Origin: Symsagittifera roscoffensis
Taxonomy: Eukaryota > Xenacoelomorpha > Acoela > Convolutidae
Direction of reading: 5' to 3'
NCBI RefSeq assembly: GCF_963678635.1
Contig: NC_087064.1
Coordinates: 27,938,189-28,002,188 of the forward strand
Length of the DNA stretch: 64,000 bases
Under the pieces are notes generated by a model, which saw only the letters and a program-made list of their open reading frames with translations, made no database searches and had not been told where the DNA came from. Within the stretch, counting starts at the first letter, position 1. Each line of letters opens with the position of its first letter. Below, in pieces: positions 1-11,500 of this stretch. The translations under genes were made by a program, and so were the position numbers.

Positions 1-239
1 TATCTCCAAAGTTCCAGCTAAAAATCCTACGAAGCGCTTCCACATAACGACAAAACATCAAAAACATCAATTTCAACAATTGTGATCATATAAGTTTATC
101 AATCATGCGCATATTGAGCTCGTACTAACAGAACTGTGGCCCATGTTTTAGATATGACCTCAACCAAAACAAAATGTTTTGATGTCAACTGTTTCAATGA
201 AATATCTACGTTGTTCGGTCAAATTTTTTATAGGCCCAC

Positions 240-445
240 TCATAGGGGACCGGCCTGTTAGGATGTGTGCCGATAAGGGGACAAATTTTGGGACAATTAA
301 CGCGCGATATATTTCGATCTATTAACGCGTAAGCGGGGATTTAATCCGTCCTAGAAGTGATTCCAAATTGAACAAAGGGAGCTTATTGGCCATAAATATT
401 TGTTACTAGAGGCAAAATCTATCATTTTGTGCTTCTGCCCAATTT
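240..445 (+). repeat. Core fragment of hairpin-ended repeat family
   Basis: This stretch carries the recognisable core of a repeat seen about a dozen times in the window: an 'aacgcgcgatatatttcg' block, then 'attaacgcgtaagcgggga', a 'ttaatccgtc' block, 'gccataaatatttgttacta' and 'atcattttgtgc'. The terminal hairpin seen in fuller copies is missing. It is non-coding. Confidence 0.6.
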
Positions 446-3303
446 GGAAGTTTTTGACGATATATAATGTAACCTCAGATATAGGATAGTTGATTGGTTT
501 TGGCGGTCGTTGAAGTGGGCAGCACATTAATCACTTAAATTCATCATTCGACTGGGTGAGCGTTTTTTGATCCTTAGGTATAAAACTAATAGGTCTTTTT
601 CCTTTTAAGTTGACTTAAGTTTGGTTATCGAAATTTGGAACGTTTTGTAGCTTTGCTCTCTGTAATGCTCTTTCAAAGACTTCAAGAAGTCGTTTGCCTG
701 ATAAGTCCTGGCAATGGTCTTTCTCGAAATCTGTCATTGACATTCTTTTCATCCGTTTTTGGAGCCTTTCTGACTTTATCCCAAGTCCTCCAGTTGTAAT
801 TTAGCAGAGTTTCGAATCGAGGAGCTCCTCCAAGTAGTTTTTTTTCGTATTAGAATTCTGTTTGATCAAGTCGTCTGCTGTGTGTAATGATGTTTTTACG
901 CAAATTTCACTAGCCTCGAGTGAAATTCAAACTTTTTTCTTCTGTAACAATTGTGAAAATTGCACGTTGAGTAAAACTTGACTATTAGTCGCGTCAAAGT
1001 GTCGACAACAGGATTAATTGCATATTGAAATGTAAATAAAAAACTTATAAAACTTACAAAAAACTTTGTTTAACCGTAATTTAGTTTGTTTTAAGAAAAC
1101 TTATTTCGCAATTCAGTTCTTCTCTCCATCAAATGAGCATGAGTCATTCTCTCCATCAAATGAGCTGGGAAAAATGTGCTCCATTTATCTGCTAATTAGT
1201 TAAAATGATTGTACGCTCCGAAATGAGTTGGGTGTAATGATAGTGTTAAAATTCTTTCTTATTAGAAAATGTTTAAGATTATTGACTTCAAATTTCCTAT
1301 TGGTATGTTACAAATCACATTGGCTTTCAGAATCAATTTTGACTTTTCGAATGACTTAACAAAGTACAGGAAAATTGCTCCATCAATGTGCTCGCGGGCC
1401 ACAAGTTGAGGTAAAAATGAGGGAGTTTTTGAGCCTAGCAAAAAAACGCCTGCGAAAGTGCTAGCTGGGTGATCAAAAATTCTGTAGGTCGTCCTTACGG
1501 TCACCGCTCGAGTGGTCTATCTAGTCCAGGATGTTCTGCTGTGACACGTCTCGAAGACCGTATTCCTCGCGGCGTCAGATTTTTACAAGATCCAGACTAC
1601 ATCTCTTTTTTATAGCGGTTTTTCAAGGCTTTATTTTGTTTGCTTCAACAAGTAAACATTCTTTTTGTAGTCTTTGCCAACTGTGGTCAAATTAATGTTG
1701 GTGTTGAGACCAGTTTTCAAAGCGAGGTGGTGGTCGATCGTCAAAATACCTGGGTAGTACGTTGCTGAAGGGACGTTGGATTAAAAGAATGGTTCGGGCT
1801 GAGAGGCTCTTTGTTGCCTGAGACATCGGCAACGTTTGTCAGAGTTCTGGAGTTAAACATCGATTGCGTTTCAGTGAGAAAAGTTTTGAAAACTTTCAGC
1901 GTAAATTTTTCAGATCCAAGAATAACCAGGATTGTGCGTTTTGCGATCTGGATTGATTGCTCTCAGGCCCAATCAAACTGAGCGCTTATGATGGGTTGAT
2001 TCTTCATTCGACTTCTTTAATTCCAAATTTAGTATAAATTTCAATTTTGTTGAGACATTTCATGCATTTTTTATTCATTGCCAGCTACTACGCAGGAAGT
2101 AGTTGGCCATTGTCACGGTAATTTTTTTTATATGAGCCTCTTCTTGCTGTCAAGCGGGCAAATACATATAGAAAGGTGTCAATGTTTAAATCTGGACAAG
2201 ATCTGGTAAGCTGCTTTTGTTGTAAGACAGTTGAAGATAATAGCATATTGTTTGTCCGTTTGTTTTCCTTTTTCAATGAGGAATGGTTCAAAAAAATTTA
2301 CTCATGCACTGATGAAGTGGAAATAAGACACTGCGGAATGCTAGGCATGCACCAATAATTAAGAAGCGTTGCTGTATGAAAGCTTTGGCAACTTCTGCGC
2401 TTTGATATATGCACATTTGATTTGCGTGTAAAACGTACAATTGAGTTTTTGCGTTTTTTTAGTCCAGAAAAATCAAAAATCGTGCATATTTTTCCATGCA
2501 AGGAGAAAATTTCGGTCAAATTTCGAGCTCATAGAAAAAAATTTTGATCCGAAAAAGGATTAAATTGAATCAATTTGTTTTTACTGTCAGTTTTGTTTTT
2601 GTTTTCTAAACCTTTGATAGCTTTGGGGAACGATTAAACCTAAAGAAGTTTAAAATTGGCTTGCTCCATGTAAAAAACCGTTTGATATCAAAAGATGGCT
2701 CATTCAAAAACGGTACTATGTTTTTGTTTCATTTTCGAAAGCCCGCAAAAACCATAGTTGTTGCAAGCATATTTGTTTTGTGCCACAATTTCCTGGATTT
2801 TTTCAGGAACAAAGAAGATGTAAGCCTTTTTTCGCTTATTTCTTTGTGCTCTAGACCGCTAGTACCATAATATGCAGGATTCAGCTTGGTTGAAATGTGA
2901 TGTTAATGTTGTTCGATCATTGAAATTTTAGTGAATATATTAGCATCAAACGTTTTATGCTTTGTTGTTTATTTTTGTCAGTCAAGGACAACCTGACTGT
3001 CTGTCCATATATGGAAAAAAGATAGTCTATTGAGATGAAGTTTCATAAATGCAAATGACAGTAGACTTACTCAAATTGTTGCAGCTTCTAATTCAGGTTT
3101 AGGCACATTAAGTTGTTTTACAAAAGCAACTTTTCTCTTGCCAATTAAAACTTAGTTTGAATAATTGTGTGGTCGGCTTTATGCATTAGCACGAAAAAAC
3201 TGCGGGCATTCCACTCCTTGATGCGTCTATAAATACTTGTATTTCCAACTTCTATGAATAAACGTTTTGATTTGGAAAAAAACTGCGGGCGAGGTTATTC
3301 TAA
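446..3303. other. Unannotated AT-rich stretch
   Basis: I recognise no gene here. The open frames are short, start mostly at non-ATG codons and have no readable domain. Two small direct repeats are visible. One is a 19-bp 'ttctctccatcaaatgagc' unit, present twice near 1118-1170. The other is 'aaaaaactgcgggc', present twice near 3195 and 3280, the second copy just before the BEL-derived block. Terminal fragments of decayed transposons are possible but not demonstrable. Confidence 0.5.
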
Positions 3304-3571
3304 TCAATTGGAGGAAGAAATCCAGGACCTTTCGTATCTTACGTTATTGATCGTCCGGTATCTGATCCTCTAATTGCAATTGTAGTTATTTTCAAATTCC
3401 ATTTCTGTCCAAAAACACTTGTTGAAACTTTAATCTCGTCGTTGTCTTCGTAAAGAATACTTTTCAGCGCGAGCTTGTTGTTTGATAGAAATTTCGTGAG
3501 TAGAAATCACCTTGTCTTTTGATTCCATGGTTTCTGCGAAAATCGATTGTGCTTTGTTTAAGGTAGGTAAT

Positions 3572-3961
3572 CTAATTCGATGTATTCATCCATTCGAAGC
3601 TGTTTAACATTGCATCACACATCAGAGGAAATAATTTTTGATTATTGAAATCGCAATTTTGTAATTCAAAAATTGCGCAGAATGGGAAACATTTGCCACC
3701 TAAAATTAAATGCGTGTACTCATATCGATTGCTTTTTCCATGAATTTCCCAGGAAAAAGTCAAGGTTGTTCTATCATCTTCACAATTGCTCAATTCCATG
3801 AACAGCCCCTCAATACTTGCAAGAAGACCAATAGAATGTTTGTTGAAGCGCAGTGGAATTCCGTGGATCCATTTGTTTACATTTTCTAACTCATCGTCTT
3901 TAACTGTGCGGCAATTTAATGATTTTAATTGATTGAGCGCTATGTAGATTTTTTTCTGCAT
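3572..3961 (-). pseudogene. BEL/Pao-type reverse transcriptase fragment
   Basis: A 129-codon open frame corresponds to the RT palm of BEL/Pao polyproteins. Visible family blocks are an IEGLFMEL stretch (the usual GDIExMFxQV block, motif A region), CEDDRTTLTFSW (the usual xEDRxxLRFLW), YEYTHLILGGKCFPFCA (the usual YxxTRxxFGxxSSPFxA) and LLNSF-type residues. Shifting frame by one nucleotide near 3592 gives RMDEYIELDYLP, the remnant of the YxDD box. The first catalytic Asp block and the DD pair are altered, so the enzyme is dead. The open frame starts at an ATG by chance, and the true polyprotein continues upstream through stops. Confidence 0.75.
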
Positions 3962-4597
3962 TTCAGTCTCAGTATTTTACGGCAAAAGTACTTTCATACA
4001 TCTGGTTTGTTTTTGAACTTGCAAGGATTCGAATTGCTGCTAAAATCTTTCTAGAGTATATTTAATTTTCTGCTTTGCTCAGTTATGTTTTTATAAAATT
4101 CCAAAGTAGTCCAATGGTTGCTCAACATGTTCATTTGATTCGATGTGAAATACAAATCCCGAAGTTTATCTGCTGCGCACTCTTTTAATTCCGGTGGGAG
4201 CAATCGGTGATACTCTCCTGCAATTGTCTAGCCCAATGCAGTTTTTAATCCAATGTGGTCGGAAATCATTTCTTCGATCACTTGAATGAGGAACAAATGA
4301 AAATAATAACTCCAACTAGCACCCTGAGCTGTGCGCTAGCAATTTTGGAAAATTTAATTTGTTTGTCTGGTTTCATTCAGATGAGCAACCTTTGCACAAG
4401 GTTTGTTTGGAAATGGTGTTTTGTAAACCTTGCGGACTGGCAACGCTTAACAAATATGTTACTTAAGAGATAAAATACTACCAAGTTCTTTTTTGCAACC
4501 GGCATCTCATGGTTTATATTTGTATTGTAAAGACATATTGGCAGTTTCTGATGATAAAATATCGGAAAAATCTGAAATTTAGTCAAGCATGAAAGTA

Positions 4598-4640
4598 AAT
4601 TGGATGCCGGGGTCAATGAGAGCGTAAGTGTTGAAAACTT
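4598..4640 (-). pseudogene. Retroviral-type aspartic protease trace
   Basis: Minus-strand reading gives KVFNTYALIDPGIQF. This matches the VRALLDSGSxxS active-site block that sits between gag and RT in BEL/Pao polyproteins, with Ser-Gly replaced by Pro-Gly. The position between the gag core and the RT fits. Downstream frame is broken by a stop within seven codons. The same trace recurs in the second tandem unit near 9799-9841. Confidence 0.45.
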
Positions 4641-5099
4641 TACCCTTTTTGATGAACGAAACTAGGGTCAAGTACAATTGCCTAAACCAAGTATTGAAAA
4701 ATCGTTCAAGAGTTACTTTTTCTGAAGCAATAAATCCTCCGCCAGGTTGATGCTGGTAATCACAGTCACGATTTTGATGTCGACCGTATGCGTATGATGC
4801 ACTGTTATTGTTTACAAATCGAAATGGGTCATGAATAAAAGCATATTTAAAACTTTTACTTTGCTGACATCGTATAAATGAACTGCAATTGTTTCGTGAC
4901 TGTCGGAAACTCAGAAATTTTATGCGCTACTCAAACTGTTACAAAAGATTGACTTTTCATCTGGTGCCATATTTTGGTAACCGGAGCAATAGGCAAAAAA
5001 TGGTTCTATAATAATTGAGGCTTTTTTTTAAATGAAATTACGGCTTTTTGTCATTTGTTTGTCAGACCTCATTTTACCGCCGTTTTGTTTGTGCCAAAA

Positions 5100-5480
5100 G
5101 AAGATAAACTGCGAGTGTTTAGTCCTTGATCTTTGATCGAGGAAACGCCTAGAAAAAACTGGTCTCATTGCAGTCGTTCAGAAACGTTTGCTTGTATTTC
5201 AAAGCACTTCTGAAAAAATTCTACGGTGTTTTTATGAAGGTTGCGAATTACAAAATCACTCATACAAAAAGTTGTTGGGTAGGTCATCTAAGCAGTGCCA
5301 TTAACAATCTGATTTCTGTCAACCATACTCTGGAACATTTTGTCCAGTCGTGGTAAGCCATCAGGTCTCCGTCATAATTAGGTAGTTTTTTAGGAGGTAG
5401 TTCAAGAGGCAACTTGTAGCCACTTTTGTCATGTCTGGGTAATAATTTTCCGGTCAGTTTGATGGCTTTGCATTGTTGGA
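5100..5480 (-). pseudogene. BEL/Pao gag core (DUF1759-like) remnant
   Basis: On the minus strand the stretch reads LPLELPPKKLPNYDGD followed by LMAYHDW. This is the highly characteristic 'LPKLxLPxFDGDxxxWxxF' entry of BEL/Pao gag proteins. Readable text continues through a stop into IRNLHKNTVEFFQKCFEIQ. Several stops and frame changes lie in the region. It directly follows a Gln- and Asn-rich gag leader, in the order expected for the family. Confidence 0.6.
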
Positions 5481-5788
5481 ATGGCTGCGTTTAATTGTAA
5501 TTAGGATGATTGAAAAAATTGACTGAGTATCTCTAAAAGTATCTCTACGCTGTTCGCTGTTTGATAAGATCGGACTTTTAAAAGCCTGTTTAAGATGATG
5601 CTGTGATTGTAGATTGTTTAATTGCGTTCATTACTCCCTTGATGATCCCTTACTATTTGTTCAAACATAAATTGCTTTAAAACTGATAATTTGAAGTACT
5701 TTGAGAAAATGGGTTCTTGTTTCCTCGGATATCTGTAGGGGGATACGTATACTGCTCTACATTGTCCTGATGTGTAGGATGAAATTTC

Positions 5789-6976
5789 CAATCATTTAAA
5801 GTCGAGATTTGTAAAACATTACCTGGTTGTTTACGATTGAAATATGCAAATGAGGATGATTCCAATGAAATAATTACTTGTAGATTTGGATGAACTGCAG
5901 AAACTGAAAGCTGGACGGCTTCGTGACTTTGATTTAGTCCTAAAATGGCTGGCAAAGCTTTTTGTACTGATGAAAGATTTAGTTAGTTTGTCGGCTGATT
6001 AGATTGCTGATATCCTGTAAGAATTACTGGATTGAAGTTTTCTTCGCTCGATTGAGAAGTTAAAGATGTAACTTCTCCAGACAATGGTTCGTTTGCAGAT
6101 TGGATTAAAAATTTTTGCGGTACGTCAGTTTTTGAGTTTCTGTGAGTTGGCATTTCCTGCTAAAAAAATCCAGGTTCTCCGTCAGATAAATTGTTCATGC
6201 CATTGCTATAGGGCTGAGTTAACTGATCTCCGGCCTCTGTCAAGGACAACGGAGTTTTGTCTGGATACAGGTGTCGCTCTTGTTACGTTACTTGTATGTG
6301 TTAGAACCAGAAAAGCTGGTTAAGTTTTCACTCAGTGTTGACGTTTTGGTTTATTTTTCAAGACAACTTCTGAATCTAATCCGCAACGTCAATATGTTGA
6401 GTGAAGACTTAACCAACTCATCCTGGGTGCTTGTCTTTCCATTAACTTCTGGAACTAAGCACATACTTAAGAATCATTAGCGAGTTTTCTAGTCGCTATT
6501 ACTTTTATTTGTTCCAATCGGTCTTCAGTTTTCCGCGCCGAAGTCTTTAAAAAACTAACATATGTTCCTCTTTCTATCTCTGACTGTAGGAATTTCATTG
6601 ACTGACTTCTTTCAATCGGAGATTATCTATCACTAGCTGAGGCAATTTTTGTTGTATATGTTGACATATTGTTGGTTTTGGTTTTGTACGTTTTGTTAAA
6701 GATTGTAGATCAGGACGGCGCTTTTTCCGTTTCGGACGTATTTAAAAAAAAAAACAATATCAATTAATAGTTTGCCTTTTTTCAATTTTTTTAAATTAAA
6801 TGAGTTTTTCAAAAACCTGTTAGGAACTGTGTCTTTTATTTTATAATGAATTTTTCTCAAGATTCTTCTTCGAATGAGTTAAATTGAAATTTGTTTTTGA
6901 AAAGCACAAGTCAAACTAACTCACTGTTATCTATATATTTGATTAAAATTATTCAGATTTTTTCTTGTAGCTAGCT
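5789..6976 (-). repeat. Gag leader module, copy 1 of 4
   Basis: A 1.2-kb module occurs four times in the window: here, at 7301-8507, at about 10990-12172 and at 12499-13703. On the minus strand it begins just upstream of an ATG (6667 here, 8199 in copy 2) that opens a short MSTYTTKIAS frame. It then runs through Ser/Thr-rich text, a FFQQ segment, a stretch ending in NQPTN, and finally HEAVQLSVSAVHPNLQVII and FNRKQPGNVLQ. Synonymous differences between copies (for example GGT versus GGA in KQPG) show that the text was coding. Every copy now has in-frame stops. I read it as the N-terminal part of the BEL gag, from its position, not from a domain match. Confidence 0.5.
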
Positions 6977-7300
6977 GGAAAGAAAATTTTTCAAAACAAC
7001 GACCATTTCCTAATTTTTTTAAACCGTTTTGCGAAATAATTTTTGTTATTTGGTTCTAAAAACAGATATTTTTGAGCAAACGCTTTTTTTTCAAGAAATA
7101 AAATTTTTTTTTTTTTCAGTTGTTTGTTTTTTTTTCTGCAATCTTCAGGCTGCGCCAAAATGAAATGATTCGAAAGAATTACAATTTACCTGAAACAACG
7201 AGAGGAACACGCGTCTACATACAAACACACTTCAAAAAGAGACATGGGAACGATTACTATATTTACACCAAGACGAGAGAGAACAAAAAAACATTTAAAA

Positions 7301-8507
7301 CAATCATTTAAAGTCGAGGTTTGTAAAACATTTCCTGGTTGTTTACGATTGAAATATGCAAATGAGGATAATTCCAATGAAATAATTACTTGTAGATTTG
7401 GATGAACTGCAGAAACTGAAAGCTGGACGGCTTCGTGACTTTGATTTAGTCTTAAAATGGCCGGCAAGGCTTTTTGTACTGATGAAAGATTTAGTTAGTT
7501 TGTCGGCTGATTAGATTTCTGATATCCTGTAAGAATTACTGGATTGAAGTTTTCTTCGCTCGATTGAGAAGTTAAAGATGTAACTTCTCCAGATAATGGT
7601 TCGTTTGCAGATTGGATTAAAAATTTTTGCGGTACGTCAGTTTTTGAGTTTCTGTGAGTTGGCATTTACTGCTGAAAAAATCCAGGTTCTCCGTCAGATA
7701 AATTGTTCATGTCATTGCTATAGGGCTAAGTTAACTAATCTCCGGTCTCTGTCAAGGACAACGGAGTTTCGTCTGGATAAAGATGTCGCTTTTGTTACGT
7801 TACTTGCATTACTTGTTACGTTACTTGGTACGTTAGAACCAGAAGAGCTAGTTAAGTTTTCACTCAGTGTTGACGTTTTGGTTAATTTTTCAAGACAACT
7901 TCTGAATCTAATCCGCAACGTCAATACGTTGATTGAAGACTTAACCAACTCATCCTGTGTGCTTGTCTTTCCAACAACTTCTGGAACTAAGTACATACTT
8001 AAGAACAATTAGCGAGTTTTCTAGTCGCTATTACTTTTATTTGTTCCAATCGGTCTTCAGTTTTCCGCGCCGAAGTCTTCAAAAAACTAACATATGTTCC
8101 TCCTTCGATCTCTGACTGTAGGAATTTCATTGACTGGCTTCTTTCAATTGGAGATCATCTGTCATTAGCTGAGGCAATTTTTGTTGTATATGTTGACATA
8201 TTGTTGGTTTTGGTTTTGTACGTTTTGTTAAAGATTGTAGATCAGGACGGCGCTTTTTCCGTTTCGGACGTATTTAAAAAAAAAAACAATATCAATTAAT
8301 AGTTTGCCTTTTTTCAATTTTTTAAATTTAAATGAGTTTTTTCAAAAACCTGTTAGGAACTGTGTCTTTTATTTTATAACGAAGTTTTCTCAAGATTCTT
8401 CTTCGAATGATTTATATTAAAATTTGTTTTTGAAAAGCACAAGTCAAACTAACTCACTGTTAGCTATATATTTGATTAAAAGTATTCAGATTTTTTCTTG
8501 TAGCTGG
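7301..8507 (-). repeat. Gag leader module, copy 2 of 4
   Basis: This is the same module as 5789-6976, joined at its low-coordinate end to a truncated leader/LTR segment, not to the gag core. The junction at about 7289-7301 ('gagagaacaaaaaaacattt') marks a truncated element abutting another. A 96-codon minus-strand frame inside it (7718-8008) is Ser/Thr-rich. The 138-codon plus-strand frame over the same bases is its shadow. Confidence 0.5.
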
Positions 8508-11500
8508 TCAATTTGAGGAAGAAATCCAGGACCTTTCGTATCTTACGTTATTGATCGTCCGGTATCTGATCCTCTAATTGCAATTGTAGTTATTTTCAAA
8601 TTCCTTTTCTGTCCAAAAACACTTGTTGAAACTTTAATCTCGTCGTTGTCTTCGTAAAGAATACTTTTCAGCGCGAGCTTGTTGTTTGATAGAAATTTCG
8701 TGAGTAGAAATCACCTTGTCTTTTGATTCCATGGTTTCTGCGAAAATCGATTGTGCTTTGTTTAAGGTAGGTAATCTAATTCGATGTATTCATCCATTCG
8801 AAGCTGTTTAACATTGCATCACACATCAGAGGAAATAATTTTTGATTATTGAAATTGCAATTTTGTAATTCAAAAATTGCGCAGAATGGGAAACATTTGC
8901 CACCTAAAATTAAATGCGTGTACTCATATCGATTGCTTTTTCCATGAATTTCTCAGGAAAAAGTCAAGGTTGTTCTATCATCTTCACAATTGCTCAATTC
9001 CATGAACAGCCCCTCAATACTTGCAAGAAGACCAATAGAATGTTTGTTGAAGCGCAGTGGAATTCCGTGGATCCATTTGTTTACATTTTCTAACTCATCG
9101 TCTTTAACTGTGCGGCATTTTAATGATTTTAACTGATTGAGCGCTATGTAGATTTTTTGCATTTCAGTCTCAGTATTTTACGGCAAAAGTACTTTCATAC
9201 ATCTAGTTTGTTTTTGAACTTGCAAGGATTCGAATTGCTGCTAAAATCTTTCTAGAGTATATTTAATTTTCTGCTTTGCTCAGTTATGTTTTTATAAAAT
9301 TCCAAAGTAGTCCAATGGTTGCTCAACATGTTCATTTGATTCGATGTGAAATACAAATCCCGAAGTTTATCTGCTGCGCACTCTTTTAATTCCGGTGGGA
9401 GCAATCGGTGATACTCTCCTGCAATTTTCTAGCCCAATGCAGTTTTTAATCCAATGTGGTCGGAAATCATTTCTTCGATCACTTGAATGAGGAACAAATG
9501 AAAATAATAACTCCAACTAGCACCCTGAGCTGTGCGCTAGCAATTTAGGAAAATTTAATTTGTTTGTCTGGTTTCATTCAGATGAGCAACCTTTGCACAA
9601 GGTTTGTTTGGAAATGGTGTTTTGTAAACCTTGCGGACTGGCAACGCTTAACAAATATGTTACTTAAGAGATAAAATACTACCAAGTTCTTTTTTGCAAC
9701 CGGCATCTCATGGTTTATATTTGTATTGTAAAGACATATTGGCAGTTTCTGATGATAAAATATCGGAAAAATCTGAAATTTAGTCAAGCATGAAAGTAAA
9801 TTGGATGCCGGGGTCAATGAGAGCGTAAGTGTTGAAAACTTTACCCTTTTTGATGAACGAAACTAGGGTCAAGTACAATTGCCTAAACCAAGTATTGAAA
9901 AATCGTTCAAGAGTTACTTTTTCTGAAGCAATAAATCCTCCGCCAGGTTGATGCTGGTAATCACAGTCACGATTTTGATGTCGACCGTATGCGTATGATG
10001 CACTGTTATTGTTTACAAATCGAAATGGGTCATGAATAAAAGCATATTTAAAACTTTTACTTTGCTGACATCGTATAAATGAACTGCAATTGTTTCGTGA
10101 CTGTCGGAAACTCAGAAATTTTATGCGCTACTCAAACTGTTACAAAAGATTGACTTTTCATCTGGTGCCATATTTTGGTAACCGGAGCAATAGGCAAAAA
10201 ATGGTTCTATAATAATTGAGGCTTTTTTTTAAATGAAATTACGGCTTTTTGTCATTTGTTTGTCAGACCTCATTTTACCGCCGTTTTGTTTGTGCCAAAA
10301 GAAGGTAAACTGCGAGTGTTTAGTCCTTGATCTTTGATCGAGGAAACGCCTAGAAAAAACTGGTCTCATTGCAGTCGTTCAGAAACGTTTGCTTGTATTT
10401 CAAAGCACTTCTGAAAAAATTCTACGGTGTTTTTATGAAGGTTGCGAATTACAAAATCACTCATACAAAAAGTTGTTGGGTAGGTCATCTAAGCAGTGCC
10501 ATTAACAATCTGATTTCTGTCAACCATACTCTGGAACATTTTGTCCAGTCGTGGTAAGCCATCAGGTCTCCGTCATAATTAGGTAGTTTTTTAGGAGGTA
10601 GTTCAAGAGGCAACTTGTAGCCACTTTTGTCATGTCTGGGTAATAATTTTCCGGTCAGTTTGATGGCTTTGCATTGTTGGAATGGCTGCGTTTAATTGTA
10701 ATTAGGATGATTGAAAAAATTGACTGAGTATCTCTAAAAGTATCTCTACGCTGTTCGCTGTTTGATAAGATCGGACTTTTAAAAGCCTGTTTAAGATGAT
10801 GCTGTGATTGTAGATTGTTTAATTGCGTTCATTACTCCCTTGATGATCCCTTACTATTTGTTCAAACATAAATTGCTTTAAAACTGATAATTTGAAGTAC
10901 TTTGAGAAAATGGGTTCTTGTTTCCTCGGATGTCTGTAGGGGGATACGTATACTGCTCTACATTGTCCTGATGTGTAGGATGAAATTTCCAATCATTTAA
11001 AGTCGAGATTTGTAAAACATTACCTGGTTGTTTACGATTGAAATATGCAAATGAGGATGATTCCAATGAAATAATTACTTGTAGATTTGGATGAACTGCA
11101 GAAACTGAAAGCTGGACGGCTTCGTGACTTTGATTTAGTCCTAAAATGGCTGGCAAAGTTTTTTGTACTGATGAAAGATTTAGTTAGTTTGTCGGCTGAT
11201 TAGATTGCTGATATCCTGTAAGAATTACTGGATTGAAGTTTTCTTTGCTCGATTGAGAAGTTAAAGATGTAACTTCTCCAGACAATGGTTCGTTTGCAGA
11301 TTGGATTAAAAAATTTTGCGGTACGTCAGTTTTTGAGTTTCTGTGAGTTGGCATTTCCTGCTAAAAAATCCAGGTTCTCCGTCAGATAAATTGTTCATGC
11401 CATTGCTATAGGGCTGAGTTAACTGATCTCCGGCCTCTGTCAAGGACAACGGAGTTTTGTCTGGATACAGGTGTCGCTCTTGTTACGTTACTTGTATGTG

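Larger units (their letters stand above)
3304..8507 (-). mobile_element. BEL/Pao-like retrotransposon, tandem unit 1 (decayed)
   Basis: This is the first of two 5.2-kb head-to-tail units reading on the minus strand. From its 5' side (high coordinates) it holds a partial gag leader module (about 7301-8507), a leader/LTR remnant (about 6977-7300), a second gag leader module (5789-6976), the gag core (around 5100-5480), a protease trace (around 4598-4640) and an RT piece (3572-3961). It stops abruptly in pol at 3304, and no integrase or 3' LTR is seen. The frame is broken many times. In both gag modules the same FFQQ-type stretch is followed by a stop (TAG near 6157, TAA near 7663). Family assignment rests on the RT and gag motifs described separately. 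Confidence 0.7.

Noticed and set aside
7596-8012. 138-codon plus-strand frame, repeated at 12793-13209
   Set aside because: It lies antisense to the Ser/Thr-rich gag leader text, and duplication explains its recurrence. It is a shadow frame.
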